Source: Dietzia sp. B32 (GTDB lineage Bacteria; Actinomycetota; Actinomycetes; Mycobacteriales; Mycobacteriaceae). Taken from it: a stretch of 64,000 nt of DNA. Below are positions 45,793 to 54,844 of the stretch, one piece after another. Numbering within the stretch: the stretch's first letter is position 1; each line of letters begins with the position of its first letter. A program made the translations under genes and the position numbers. The notes under the pieces are model-generated. The model worked only from the letters and a program-made list of their open reading frames with translations, made no database searches and was not told the DNA's origin. The DNA lies in the NCBI RefSeq assembly GCF_024732245.1, contig NZ_CP093845.1, positions 3,343,987 to 3,407,986 on the forward strand. Reading direction: 5' to 3'.

Positions 45793-47244
45793 TCAGCGCG
45801 CGGCCGGCACCGGACGTGCGGCCGGGTCCGTCGCGGGGCGGGACGCCGCGGCACCGGCCACCGTCGTCGCAGCGCCGGCCACCGTCGGCGCGGCGGTCGG
45901 ACGCCGCAGGTACACCGTCCGCGTGACGAGCGCCGCCACCACGTAGAAGACCGTGAAGGCCACGAACGCCCAGGTGGCGGACCCCGACGACTGGTAGGAG
46001 CTGCGCAGGGTCATGTTGATGAGGAACCCACCGAACGCGCCGACCGCGCCGGCGACCCCGATGAGGGCGCCCGAATGCGCCCGCGACCACGCCGCCCGGG
46101 CGACCTCCGGCAGGTCGAGGCCGCGGCTGCGCGCCTCGTAGACGGTGGGGATCATCTTGTAGACCGAGGCGTTGCCCATCCCGGTGAGCGCGAACAGGGT
46201 GAGGAACGCCGCGAAGAACAGCACCAGTGCCCCGCCGGACAGTCGGCCGCCGTCGGCCGCCTGCATGCTCGAGGTGACGATCAGCGCCACCGTCGTCGCG
46301 GCCATGCCGAGGAAGGTCACCAGGGTGACACGGGCACCGCCGAAGCGGTCGGACAGGCGGCCCCCCAGCATGCGCGTCAGCGAGCCCAGCAGCGGGCCGA
46401 GGAAGGTGATCTGCGCGGCATGGAGGGCGGCGTCGGCCGGGGACTGGCCGTTGCCGGTGAAGGTCATGGTGAGCATCTGGCCAAAAGCGAAGCTGAACCC
46501 GATGAACGAGCCGAAGGTACCGATGTAGAGCAGTGACAGCACCCAGCCGTCGCGGTCGCCTGCCACATCGCGCATGCTCGCCACGTCCACGGTGTGGTGT
46601 TCGAGGTTGTCCATCTTGCATGCCGCGCCGATCCCGGCGACCACCAGCAGGACCAGGTACACCGCGATCACCCAGTGCGGCGAGCGGTTACCCGCCACGG
46701 CGATCACCACCAGTCCCACCACCTGGATGGTCGCCACGCCCAGGTTGCCGCCGCCCGCGTTGAGGCCCAGCGCCCAGCCCTTCATGCGCTGCGGGAAGAA
46801 GGCGTTGATGTTGGTCATGGAGGAGGCGAAGTTGGCGCCGCCCAGGCCCGCGAGGGCGCCCACCACCAGGTACAACCAAAGCGGCTGCCCGGGGTTGGCC
46901 ATGATCCACAGCATCGCCCCCGCCGGGATGAGCAGGACGAACGCGGAAAACATGGTCCAGTTGCGGCCGCCGAACGTCGCGGTGGCCAGCGTGTACGGGA
47001 TGCGCAGGAACGCGCCGGTCAGGGTGACCACCGCGGAGACCAGGAACTTGTCCGGCGCGTCCAGGCCGTAGACGTCCGTGGGCATGAACAGCACCATCAC
47101 CGCGAACAGGGTCCACACCGAGAACCCCACGTGCTCGGCGAACACCGACCAGTACAGATTGCGCATCGCGGTGCGCCGGCCCCCGGACTCCCACTGGGCC
47201 GTGTCCTCCGGATCCCAGTTCTCGATCACGTGCGAGCGCGTCAT
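45793..47244 (-). CDS. narK: Nitrate/nitrite transporter, MFS
   Basis: A 483-aa NarK/NasA-type major facilitator with 12 membrane segments. The nitrate signature glycine-rich helices are present (AGLGGANFASSMTNINAFFP, about residue 135, and FALTGMGNASVYKMIPTVYE, about residue 350). The N terminus IENWDPEDTAQWESGGRR is typical of actinobacterial NarK. It imports nitrate (or exports nitrite) and leads the narK-nasA-nasB-nnaR operon. The start is the ATG at 47244, with GGGGAGGGG upstream. Confidence 0.94.
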   Translation of the reverse strand: MTRSHVIENWDPEDTAQWESGGRRTAMRNLYWSVFAEHVGFSVWTLFAVMVLFMPTDVYGLDAPDKFLVSAVVTLTGAFLRIPYTLATATFGGRNWTMFSAFVLLIPAGAMLWIMANPGQPLWLYLVVGALAGLGGANFASSMTNINAFFPQRMKGWALGLNAGGGNLGVATIQVVGLVVIAVAGNRSPHWVIAVYLVLLVVAGIGAACKMDNLEHHTVDVASMRDVAGDRDGWVLSLLYIGTFGSFIGFSFAFGQMLTMTFTGNGQSPADAALHAAQITFLGPLLGSLTRMLGGRLSDRFGGARVTLVTFLGMAATTVALIVTSSMQAADGGRLSGGALVLFFAAFLTLFALTGMGNASVYKMIPTVYEARSRGLDLPEVARAAWSRAHSGALIGVAGAVGAFGGFLINMTLRSSYQSSGSATWAFVAFTVFYVVAALVTRTVYLRRPTAAPTVAGAATTVAGAAASRPATDPAARPVPAAR

Positions 47245-47295
47245 GAACCGCCCCTCCCCGGTCGTGGGCGCCCGGCCGGCGCCCTATGCCACGCC

Positions 47296-47301
47296 ACCGT
47301 A
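47296..47301 (-). promoter_or_regulatory. Candidate -10 element of narK
   Basis: TACGGT on the minus strand, preceded by GGCTTCC, very similar to the nirB promoter. Confidence 0.4.
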
Positions 47302-47333
47302 GGAAGCCGCTGTTTCCCCTGCGCTACCCGTGG

Positions 47334-47347
47334 TGACGGTCCCGTCA
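47334..47347. promoter_or_regulatory. Inverted repeat upstream of narK (candidate NnaR or GlnR operator)
   Basis: Read on the minus strand it is TGACGG-GA-CCGTCA, a perfect 6-bp inverted repeat (7 bp if the flanking G and C are counted). Spacer and spacing are identical to the nirB site. It also lies 62 bp upstream of the divergent secreted-protein gene. Confidence 0.6.
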
Positions 47348-47409
47348 CGGTGTACTCACCTCCGGCGGATCGGCCTGTGAGGGTGCCGCTCGCGTGGTCG
47401 ACTGGGACC

Positions 47410-48021
47410 ATGTCACGCACCGTCACACGACTCCGCCGCGTCGCTCTCGCCGCGGTCCTCCTGGCCACGCCGCTGCTCGGCCCCCTCGCGACCGCTCCCG
47501 CCGCCCTCGCCCAGTCACTCGACGATCCAGCCTGGCCCGCCGACCGCCCGTTCCCACCCGCCACCGACGGCCCGTTCGGATGGGCCGAGCTCTCGTACTG
47601 GCCCTACGCCGGCGCGCCGTCGGATCCGCAGTTCTGGGCCCCGAACGGAGCACCCATGCGCGTGCTCTCCCCGTTCGGCACCGACACGGAGATCTGGTGC
47701 TCGAACTACGTGTCCCAGGGATCGGACTGTTGGCAACGCGACCCCTCGGGGACGCCGCACAGGCTCCACCGCATCACGGTGCTCTCGGACGTAATCACCG
47801 GATCGACCGGGTCCGCGGCCGACGGGAGCGTCCGGGGTGCCTACAACCTGGCCTACGAGCGGGAATGGCCCACCACGTCGGGCGGTATCGGAATTCCCGC
47901 CGGCACCGTCCCCGGTTCGGCCACCACCACATGGGTCTCACTGATGCCGCTCTCCCCGTTCGGCGCCGACTCCCGCGACTTCGACGTGTGGGTGTACCCG
48001 GGGTTCGTGCCCGGCAACTGA
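47410..48021 (+). CDS. Secreted protein of unknown function
   Basis: 203 aa with a signal peptide (RRVALAAVLLATPLLGPLAT, cut near APAALAQ-S at about residue 35). The mature part is rich in Pro, Trp and Tyr (FGWAELSYWPYAGAPSDPQF) and has two Cys 10 residues apart (CSNYVSQGSDC), likely a disulfide. A repeated-looking motif LSPFG occurs twice, once in each half. It is divergent from narK and shares its intergenic region, but nothing in it suggests nitrate metabolism. I do not recognise a family. Confidence 0.75.
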   Translation: MSRTVTRLRRVALAAVLLATPLLGPLATAPAALAQSLDDPAWPADRPFPPATDGPFGWAELSYWPYAGAPSDPQFWAPNGAPMRVLSPFGTDTEIWCSNYVSQGSDCWQRDPSGTPHRLHRITVLSDVITGSTGSAADGSVRGAYNLAYEREWPTTSGGIGIPAGTVPGSATTTWVSLMPLSPFGADSRDFDVWVYPGFVPGN

Positions 48022-48063
48022 GTAACCTGGGACGTTCGAACCCGCTGCGAAAGGATCCACCGC

Positions 48064-49215
48064 GTGCCGTTCCCCCTGGATGTCCCCGAGTCCGACCTGC
48101 GCAGGCGCCGGAGCCAGAAGTGGGTGGCCTATCCCGAGGACGTCCTGCCGCTGTTCGTGGCCGAGACCGACGTCCTGCTCGCCCCGGCGATCCGGGAGCG
48201 CCTCGCCGCCGCGGTGGCGGACGGTGACACCGGCTACTTCGCCGAGATCGAGCGACTCGGCGGGGTGTGCGCGCGGTACTACTCGCGCTTCGGGTACGAC
48301 GTGCCGGAGGACTCGGTGGTGCCGGTCAACGACGTGGGCGTGGGCGTGCGGGAGACCCTCGCCCGGACCATCCCGGCCGGGAGCGGCGTGGTGTATACGC
48401 CGCCGGTGTACATGCCGTTCGGACCGTGGATCCGGCGCGTGGGGATGACGCCGGTCGCGGTGCCCCTGGTCGACCACGACGGCGAGGACCCGCGCCTGGA
48501 CCTGGCGGGCATCGAGCAGGCGTTGGCCGATGGGGCCCGGGCCGTGCTGCTCAGTCACCCGCACAACCCCACGGGCGTTCTTCACGGCCAGGCAGAGTTG
48601 GCCGAGCTCGCCGACCTGGCCGCGCGGCATGACGCCGTGGTGGTCTCCGACGAGATCTGGGCGCCCCTGGCCATGCCGGGAGTCGAGTTCACCTCGTTCC
48701 TGGCTGCCTCCGACACCGCGCGCGAGGTGGGGCTGGCCATCTCGTCGGCGTCCAAGGCGTTCAATCTCGCCGGACTCAAGTGCGCGTTCGTGATCAACGG
48801 CAACCCGGAGCGGTTCCACGTCCGGCGCTCGGCGCTGTCGGGCGCGGTGGGGCACTTCGGGGCACTGGCCGCGGAGGCCGCGTTGACCGGGTCCCTGGAT
48901 TGGCTCGACGAACTGCGGTCCGCCCTGGCCGCCAACCTCGACCTGATGGAGCAGCTCATGACCGAGCATCTTCCCCGGGCCCGGTGGCGGCGCCCGGACG
49001 CCGGTTTCGTCGCCTGGATCGACTTTCGCGCCTACCCGGGACTGGGGGACGACCCGGCCGCGGCGTTCCTCGACGAGGGGCGGGTGGCGCTGAGCCCCGG
49101 GCCGGCGTTCGGCACGGAGGGCAAGGGCTTCGCCCGGGTGAACTTCGCCTGCTCCGCCGAGCTGCTCACCGAGGCGTTCGTGCGGATGGGCCGGGTGGCG
49201 AACTCGGCTTCCTGA
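48064..49215 (+). CDS. aecD: Cystathionine beta-lyase, MalY/PatB type
   Basis: A 383-aa fold-type I PLP enzyme. The conserved LSHPHNPTGV (about residue 163), VVSDEIWAPL (about 194), and the PLP-lysine motif SSASKAFNLAGLKCAF (about 226) are those of C-S lyases such as C. glutamicum AecD, which cleave cystathionine to homocysteine. The GTG start has GAAAGGA upstream. An aminotransferase activity cannot be excluded, since the family overlaps with class II aminotransferases. Confidence 0.85.
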   Translation: MPFPLDVPESDLRRRRSQKWVAYPEDVLPLFVAETDVLLAPAIRERLAAAVADGDTGYFAEIERLGGVCARYYSRFGYDVPEDSVVPVNDVGVGVRETLARTIPAGSGVVYTPPVYMPFGPWIRRVGMTPVAVPLVDHDGEDPRLDLAGIEQALADGARAVLLSHPHNPTGVLHGQAELAELADLAARHDAVVVSDEIWAPLAMPGVEFTSFLAASDTAREVGLAISSASKAFNLAGLKCAFVINGNPERFHVRRSALSGAVGHFGALAAEAALTGSLDWLDELRSALAANLDLMEQLMTEHLPRARWRRPDAGFVAWIDFRAYPGLGDDPAAAFLDEGRVALSPGPAFGTEGKGFARVNFACSAELLTEAFVRMGRVANSAS

Positions 49216-49259
49216 CCTGCCGAGATCCGTTTACATGTGGGATGCGTCACAAACTCGAC

Positions 49260-49278
49260 TTAGGCTAGCCTTTCCTCA
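49260..49278. promoter_or_regulatory. DtxR/IdeR-like iron box 1 upstream of the htaB-like gene
   Basis: TTAGGCTAGCCTTTCCTCA, resembling the consensus TTAGGTTAGGCTAACCTAA at most specified positions. Confidence 0.6.
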
Positions 49279-49289
49279 AACTTGCGCAC

Positions 49290-49308
49290 TAAGGTAAGGC
49301 TTGCCTCT
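49290..49308. promoter_or_regulatory. DtxR/IdeR-like iron box 2 upstream of the htaB-like gene
   Basis: TAAGGTAAGGCTTGCCTCT, 30 bp from box 1, giving a tandem pair ahead of the ATG at 49377. Confidence 0.6.
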
Positions 49309-49376
49309 GTGACGGGGGCGTCAGCTTCCACCGGGCGCATCGGGCGCCCGGGATGATTCCTCGAAGGAATTCCCAC

Positions 49377-50123
49377 ATGTCTCGTATCGCTTCCCGGTCG
49401 GCCGCGGTCGCCCTGACCTCCGCGGCCCTCATGGGCCTGTCCGCTCTCGCGATCCCCGGCGTCGCCGCCGCTGAGGACGTCAACTGCGACCCCGACGCCA
49501 CCACCTACTCGGTCACCGGCGGCTCGATCGAGTGGGGCTTCAAGCAGAGCTTCCGGAGCTACTTCCAGACGGGCGCGCAGGGGACCTGGACCCTCTCCGA
49601 AGGCGTCTCCTTCAAGGGCTCCGAGCGCGGGGCCGACGGCCGGTTCGCATGGCCGATCTCCGAGGGCGCCGTGTCCGGGGCGAACAACGCCACCGCCTCC
49701 GGCGACGGCAGTGTCCACTTCGTCGGCCATTCCGGCGCGCTGGACACGACCCTGTCCAACCCGACGGTCGAGATCACCGGAACCTCGGGTGTACTCAAGC
49801 TCGACTACGCGGGCAACGAGTTCACCATGAACCCCAACGACCCCGCCGTGCCGATCAGCGGCACCCAGGTCGTCGCCGCCACCTTCACCCTCCCGAACGC
49901 CTCCGTCTTCCAGACCGGCGGCCAGGTGACCGTCTCGTCCAACCCGTCTGTCATCGGCGACGCCTTCGTCCCCGCATTCGACAGCTACCCCTCCGGCACC
50001 CAGCTGGACCCTGTCACCGTGGTGCTCGACATCACCGCCCCGTGCAACGGCGAGGTCGGCGGGGACGACGACAACGGCGGCATCTTCGGCTCGCTCGGCA
50101 ACCTCTTCGACTTCGGTTCCTGA
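49377..50123 (+). CDS. Secreted HtaA-domain heme-binding protein (HtaB-like)
   Basis: 248 aa. The signal peptide (SAAVALTSAALMGLSALAIP, cut near VAAA-ED at about residue 32) precedes one HtaA (conserved region) domain: GGSIEWGFKQSFRSYF with the aromatic/Tyr positions expected for heme binding, then the FAWPISEG, VHFVGHSGALDTTLSNPTVE and VFQTGG strands (about 45-215). The C terminus is a short Gly/Asp tail (GGDDDNGGIFGSLG) with no transmembrane anchor or LPxTG, so it is free or loosely wall-associated. In Corynebacterium, HtaA and HtaB bind hemin and hand it to HmuT. Two iron boxes lie just upstream. Confidence 0.85.
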   Translation: MSRIASRSAAVALTSAALMGLSALAIPGVAAAEDVNCDPDATTYSVTGGSIEWGFKQSFRSYFQTGAQGTWTLSEGVSFKGSERGADGRFAWPISEGAVSGANNATASGDGSVHFVGHSGALDTTLSNPTVEITGTSGVLKLDYAGNEFTMNPNDPAVPISGTQVVAATFTLPNASVFQTGGQVTVSSNPSVIGDAFVPAFDSYPSGTQLDPVTVVLDITAPCNGEVGGDDDNGGIFGSLGNLFDFGS

Positions 50124-50159
50124 GCCACTCCCCCAACAGCAGCCCCGGGCTGCCGGGCA

Positions 50160-50181
50160 CAGCCCCGGTATCCCGGGGCTG
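50160..50181 (+). terminator. Candidate terminator after the htaB-like gene
   Basis: CAGCCCCGG pairs with CCGGGGCTG around TATC. An alternative left arm with the same sequence lies at 50140-50148. There is no T-tract. The rest of the 307-bp interval (50182-50394) is less GC-rich than its surroundings and shows no gene. Confidence 0.45.
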
Positions 50182-50394
50182 CCACTTGGGTTATCGAGAC
50201 CCCACAAACGCAGTCACAGTATTCACCTCGGCCCTACCCAATGCTCGACAATGCCCGTTGAGGAATTCCCCCGAGAACAATTCCGGAAGCGATATCAGCG
50301 CGCCGCCGGGGGCAACTCATCGGCACGCCTTCCGCCGGAATTCCGGTACCCGATTCGACTCGGTTCGGATATAGCGATCAGGGGTTCAGTGCCG

Positions 50395-50422
50395 TAATAT
50401 CCATTAAGCGAAACTAACCTCG
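50395..50422 (+). promoter_or_regulatory. hmuO -10 element with an overlapping weak iron box
   Basis: A strong -10 TAATAT (50395-50400) is followed by TTAAGCGAAACTAACCTCG (50404-50422), which matches the DtxR/IdeR consensus at about 12 of 19 positions and would cover the transcription start. The match is marginal. Confidence 0.35.
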
Positions 50423-50430
50423 GAGGAACA

Positions 50431-51069
50431 ATGGAGACCACCCTTTCCGCCCCCTTGTCGAAGGCACTTCACGATTCGACGATGGCGGCCCACGATCAGG
50501 CGGAGAACGCCTCGTTCATCACCCGCCTGATGTCGGGCGAGGGGACGGTGAACGGCCTGGTGGCCCTTCTGCGGCAGTCCCTCCCCGTCTACGAGGCCCT
50601 CGAGGGGGCGTGCCGTGCCGCCGGCGAGGATCCCCGCCTGGCGTCGATCCTCGACCCGCGCCTCGATCGGACCGACGCTCTCCGCGCCGACCTTCAGGCC
50701 CACGCAGCCCTGGGCCGCACGAGCGACCTCGTCGTCCCGGCTGTCACCGCCTACGTCGACGAGCTCCGCGCCTGCACCTCGGACCCGGCGGCCCTGATCG
50801 GCCACCACTATGTCCGCTACCTCGGGGACCTCTCGGGCGGGCAGATCATCAAGACCATGGTTCGCCGCCACTACGGCGTCGAGGAGGGCCTGAGCTTCTA
50901 CGAGTTCGAGATCGACAAGCCCAAGGTCTACAAGGACGAGTACCGGGCCGCCCTCGATGCGCTGCCCCTGAGCGAGACCGACCGGGAGTCCGCGCTGGCT
51001 GCGGCCACCCGCGCCTTCGATCTCAACCACCAGATCTTCCTCGACCTGGAGGCCGCAGGCGTCCGCTGA
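50431..51069 (+). CDS. hmuO: Heme oxygenase
   Basis: 212 aa, the HmuO/HO-1 fold. It opens heme to biliverdin, CO and Fe2+ in the cytoplasm. The proximal heme ligand is His-21 in TMAAHDQAEN; the flexible distal helix is YLGDLSGGQIIK (about 131-142); the C-terminal DLNHQIFLDLE helix is conserved. The ATG follows GGAGGAA. It lies between the secreted HtaA-domain gene and the hmu/hta operon, completing capture, import and degradation of heme. Confidence 0.96.
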   Translation: METTLSAPLSKALHDSTMAAHDQAENASFITRLMSGEGTVNGLVALLRQSLPVYEALEGACRAAGEDPRLASILDPRLDRTDALRADLQAHAALGRTSDLVVPAVTAYVDELRACTSDPAALIGHHYVRYLGDLSGGQIIKTMVRRHYGVEEGLSFYEFEIDKPKVYKDEYRAALDALPLSETDRESALAAATRAFDLNHQIFLDLEAAGVR

Positions 51070-51191
51070 GACGCCCCAGCCCCCTTCTCAGGCCCCCGGA
51101 TCCGCGCTGCGGACCCAGGGGCCTGACTCGTTGGGCCCCTTCCCGTTTCCTATCCACGCCCGACCCCCGCTCGATCTCACGCGCCGACGAC

Positions 51192-51224
51192 AGCGGCCCC
51201 GACACCGAGGGTGTCGGGGCCGCT
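51192..51224. terminator. Bidirectional terminator between hmuO and the hmu/hta operon
   Basis: A perfect 15-bp stem AGCGGCCCCGACACC / GGTGTCGGGGCCGCT with the loop GAG, between converging genes. Confidence 0.85.
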
Positions 51225-51257
51225 GGGGCCGCAGCGGTGGGCTGCCGGGAAGTCAGG

Positions 51258-51944
51258 TCAGCCGGGGAGCAGGCCCGCCAGGCTGCCGAGCGAGACCGAG
51301 CCGAGGGAGAACGGGTCCCCGAAGGTGATCGGCTGGTAGGTCTCCCACGCAGCATGCGTGGCTCCGCCACCCGCGTAGGTGTAGATGCCCACGTTGCCTT
51401 CGACATCGCCGGCCAGATCGTCGATCTGGGCCTTGGACACGGTGAACGTCGTGGTGAAGCTGCCGTCGGCGGCGAGCTCGATCGCTCCGCGCGCCGACCC
51501 ACCGATGGTCTCCATGTCCTCGGCGTTGACCGCCCAATACTGGGAGATCGACTTCCGCGCCGTGGACGCCGCTCCCGCGGAGGGTTGCCACTCATCCGCG
51601 AACTTGCCGAAGATCACGTAGATCCCGGGGTTCTTTCCGGCGAGCGGGGGCCGGCTGGCGACGACGGCGTCATCCTTGAAGCCGGTCCCGGAGACGGTGA
51701 TCTCGTGCTCGCCGTCCTCACTGAGGACGGACTCCGAGACCGTCACACGGGGGCCGTCGCCCTGCTCGGCCGAGGCCGAGGCGGAGGTGAGGGACTGGAG
51801 CGCGGTGCTGACCAGCGCACCGATTCCGGCCTCGTCGGCATTGGCCACCGGGGCGATCGCCGTGCCGGAGAGCAGCGCGAGCGCTGCCCCCAGCACCATG
51901 CCACGGCGACCGGCGAGCGCGAGCCGGGATCGAGAAGTCTTCAC
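51258..51944 (-). CDS. Secreted protein Y of the heme operon, sharing a domain with protein X
   Basis: 228 aa from a GTG that follows the htaA stop by 1 bp. The signal peptide (GMVLGAALALLSGTAIAPVA, cut near ANA-DE at about residue 36) precedes a domain at about 65-220. Features of that domain are HEITVSGTGFKDDAVV, GIYVIFGKF, AADGSFTTTFTV, VGIYTYAGGGATHAAWET and YQPITFG. The same series of blocks occurs in protein X. It has no transmembrane anchor and no Cys in the mature part. It is last in the hmuTUV-X-htaA-Y operon. Not an HtaA domain by eye; the family is unrecognised and a soluble heme-transfer role is inference. Confidence 0.8.
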   Translation of the reverse strand: MKTSRSRLALAGRRGMVLGAALALLSGTAIAPVANADEAGIGALVSTALQSLTSASASAEQGDGPRVTVSESVLSEDGEHEITVSGTGFKDDAVVASRPPLAGKNPGIYVIFGKFADEWQPSAGAASTARKSISQYWAVNAEDMETIGGSARGAIELAADGSFTTTFTVSKAQIDDLAGDVEGNVGIYTYAGGGATHAAWETYQPITFGDPFSLGSVSLGSLAGLLPG

Positions 51945-51945
51945 A

Positions 51946-53436
51946 TCAGTCCTTCCTGCGAACTGTCTGGTAGAAAAGCCCTGCTGCGAGCGCGAGCAGT
52001 GCAGCCCCCACCCACCACTGCCATTGGTGGGTGGGGTTTCCCGTCTCTGACGAGGCGGAAGTCTGTGCGTAGGCCACCTCGGAGAGGGGCAGATTCGACG
52101 CGACCGGGGCCGCGGCCTGCGGAGCAGCGAAGTTCGACGCAGGTGCCGCGGGCGCGGGAGCGGACGAACCGCCGCCCGAGGGGGCGGTGATGGTCGCGAG
52201 GGTGGCGCCCACGGTGCCGGCGGTCATCGGAGCTCCCGCGGCGTAGTACTCCTCGTACTCTTCCGCGAACTCATCCACGACGACGGTCGACGAGTCGCCG
52301 GCATCCGGGGCGGGGGCTGCGGCCTGGGCGGCCTGGGCTGCCTTGACGGCGTCCGGCTGCAGCGGCTTCCATGCCTCGTCCATCCAGGCTGCAGCCGTGT
52401 CGCTGACATCGGTCCCGGCGGCGCGGATGATGTCCTCGACCGCGTCACCGATAACTTCACCGACAATCCCTGAATTGCCCGAGTTTCCGGACCCGCCACC
52501 ATTCGAGTCAGGAACGCTGTTCGGATTGTCGGAATCCCAACTCACGATTATCGGAAGAGGGAGTTTGGTGGCGTCAAAAGAAGCGCCCGTGGAATACCAG
52601 AATCCGCCACTTCCCGAGTCTTTAGCGAAATCCAGGAACGACTCGGGGAATGCGCCCCAATTCGGGCCGGTCTTCACCTGGGGCATCTCGCTGTCGGCAC
52701 GAGGATAAGACACGCCGCGGTATTCCGGCTCCGCCGAGATACCGGTCTCATCACCCAGGTCGAGATCACGCCGATCCAGGTTCGCCAGCGTGACCGACTT
52801 GGGCGTCATCGGGGTCCACACCGCCGAGTTCTCACGGTCGGTCCGGTGCCCACCCAGGGTCGCCGTCACCACCGCGCGCGACGGGGTCACCGTGAGAACG
52901 GGATCGCTGATGGTGAGGTACACGAATCCGGAGTAGTACAGAACCGACACGGTGCCGTCCCACTCGATCGCCGCTGTCTTGGCCTCCGGGTCCACGGTGC
53001 CTTCGCCGCCGGTGAAGACCATCTCGAGGCCGCTGTACTTGCTCGTCGAGCTGGATAGCGTCGTCCCCGACTGATCGGTCTGGACGCCGGCCCACGTCGC
53101 CGGGGCGGACGATCCGCTGGCCGTCCGCTTCTCGATCGTGACGTCGCCGGAGCTGGCCTTCCAGTCAGCCGGGGCGATCGCCGTGTTGGGCCCGGTAATG
53201 GCGCCCGCGATGTCACCCGCCGACAGGAAGTTCAGGCCGGGACCATGGCTCGGCCCGGAGCTCTGCTTGTTCAGGCCCCACCGGAATTCCGCATCCGTGA
53301 TCGCCACCGCGGCGGCGCGCGCCGGGGGCGCCCACACGGTCGCAGCCATGGCGAGCACCAGGGCCAGGGCCAGGGCCAGGGCGGTCGCGCTGCGGAGACT
53401 CGAGCTGCTCAGAGTCGAGGAGTACTGCCTGGTCAT
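51946..53436 (-). CDS. htaA: Membrane-anchored HtaA-domain hemin-binding protein
   Basis: 496 aa. An Ala/Leu-rich signal peptide (cut near ARA-AA at about residue 42), one HtaA domain (about 45-255; AEFRWGLNKQSSGPSH, LEMVFTGGEGTVDPEAKTAA, VLYYSGFVYLTISDPVLTV), and an added region with FWYSTGASFDATKLPLPIIV (to about 315). A low-complexity acidic, Ala/Pro-rich linker and a C-terminal transmembrane helix (WWVGAALLALAAGLFYQTV) with a positive tail RRKD complete it. The layout matches corynebacterial HtaA, which binds hemin at the surface. The ATG overlaps the stop of protein X as ATGA, with AGGAAGAGG upstream. Confidence 0.85.
   Translation of the reverse strand: MTRQYSSTLSSSSLRSATALALALALVLAMAATVWAPPARAAAVAITDAEFRWGLNKQSSGPSHGPGLNFLSAGDIAGAITGPNTAIAPADWKASSGDVTIEKRTASGSSAPATWAGVQTDQSGTTLSSSTSKYSGLEMVFTGGEGTVDPEAKTAAIEWDGTVSVLYYSGFVYLTISDPVLTVTPSRAVVTATLGGHRTDRENSAVWTPMTPKSVTLANLDRRDLDLGDETGISAEPEYRGVSYPRADSEMPQVKTGPNWGAFPESFLDFAKDSGSGGFWYSTGASFDATKLPLPIIVSWDSDNPNSVPDSNGGGSGNSGNSGIVGEVIGDAVEDIIRAAGTDVSDTAAAWMDEAWKPLQPDAVKAAQAAQAAAPAPDAGDSSTVVVDEFAEEYEEYYAAGAPMTAGTVGATLATITAPSGGGSSAPAPAAPASNFAAPQAAAPVASNLPLSEVAYAQTSASSETGNPTHQWQWWVGAALLALAAGLFYQTVRRKD
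53358..53387 (-). repeat. Hexanucleotide repeat in the htaA signal peptide
   Basis: Five perfect CCAGGG units (plus strand) encode alternating Ala-Leu in the hydrophobic core of the htaA signal peptide (TALALALALVLAM). The unit is two codons, so gain or loss of a unit would keep the frame. Confidence 0.85.
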
Positions 53437-54844
53437 CGCTGAACCTCTTCCTGCGTCGCGGTGGTGGGGTACGCGGTCTGCGCGTGGGCGCCGTCCTCCG
53501 GGGGACAGAGGTAGTTGTCGCCGCCGGCACCGGGTTCGTCGACCCCCTGGGCAGCAGGGGCCTCGTACGCCTCCGCGACGCCGGCATCCTGACTACGCCT
53601 GACCATGAACGCGGCGGCGGCGAGCAGCGCCAACCCCGCGAGCGCTAGAAACAGCCACTTCATCGAGTCGCGCAGTGTGTTGGACGACGCCGCCGGGGTG
53701 ATGTCGACTCGCAGAGGAAAACGCTCAGTGGCCTCCAGGCCCGATCCTGCTCCCGCAGCCCGAATCTCGTGGGTTCCCGCCTCGATGTCCTCGGGCAGGA
53801 CGATGACTCCCGCGACCTCGCCGTCGACCCCGGCCACCACCGGCCCCACCGCCGCAAGGCCGTCGCCCAGCACCACGTACACCTGCTCACCGGGCCAGAA
53901 CCCCGCGGCCGCGAAGCCCATCGCCCCGCCGGCCCGGGCCGACCTGCGGTCGACCTCGATCACTGCGGCGCTACTGAGCGTGGTCCCGCCGGTCTCCCCA
54001 GCGGCGCCGTCTGCAGAGGTTGCAGACTCAACAGCCGCACCGGGATCACCCGAGGAGGGCGCAGCGGCGGTCGCCTCGGTCCCGCCGGCTCCTGCTGCGG
54101 GAGCGCCCTGGGCCTGGACCGCCGTCTGCGCACGGCCGGCGCGGCCCGCCACCTCCGCTGCCCGGCCGGACCCCGCTCGACCCGCTGCCGCCGGGGCTGC
54201 CGGAGCCTGTGCCGGCGGCGCCTCGGCTGCTGCGGGCGAGGCCGGAGCCGTCCCGGCCTGGAAGGTCACCGGGGTGAACGTCTCGTTGGCGCCGTTGCGC
54301 ACCCCGTGTGCGCCCCAGGTGAAGAACCCACAGGTCATCTTGAGACAGTCGATGCGCTTGCCCCCGGCGCCGGTGAACGTCGGCCCCGGGACCGTCAGCT
54401 GCACCCGGAAGGACCCGTCGGCACCCATCGTGCCCTGCGCCTCACCGGAGGTCTCCGACCCCGGGAACGCGACGAACGCCTGGTAGCCCTTGTTGTTCCG
54501 GGACTGGTCGTCGGGGATGTAGTCGTACGAGTTGCCGGTGGCACCGCCCTTGGACGGGCCCCAGTTGGATCCGTTGACCCAGCCGAAGCCCACGTAGATT
54601 CCACCGAAGCCGCCCTGCACGGCCTGATAGCCCGACCCGCTCACGGTGAAGGTCGTCGGCCCGGAGCTCGACGCCACCGCGCCGCCGATCGAGCTCGACG
54701 CGCTGAGCCGCGCCGCGGCCTGCGCCGGCGGCGCCCCGGCCACGACGAGCGCGACCGCGGCCAGCAGTACGGCGAGCGCCACGGCCAGCCGGCGCTGTGC
54801 GGCGACCGGCACGCTGATCGGCGCGTGGCCGCGTGAGGTGTCCA

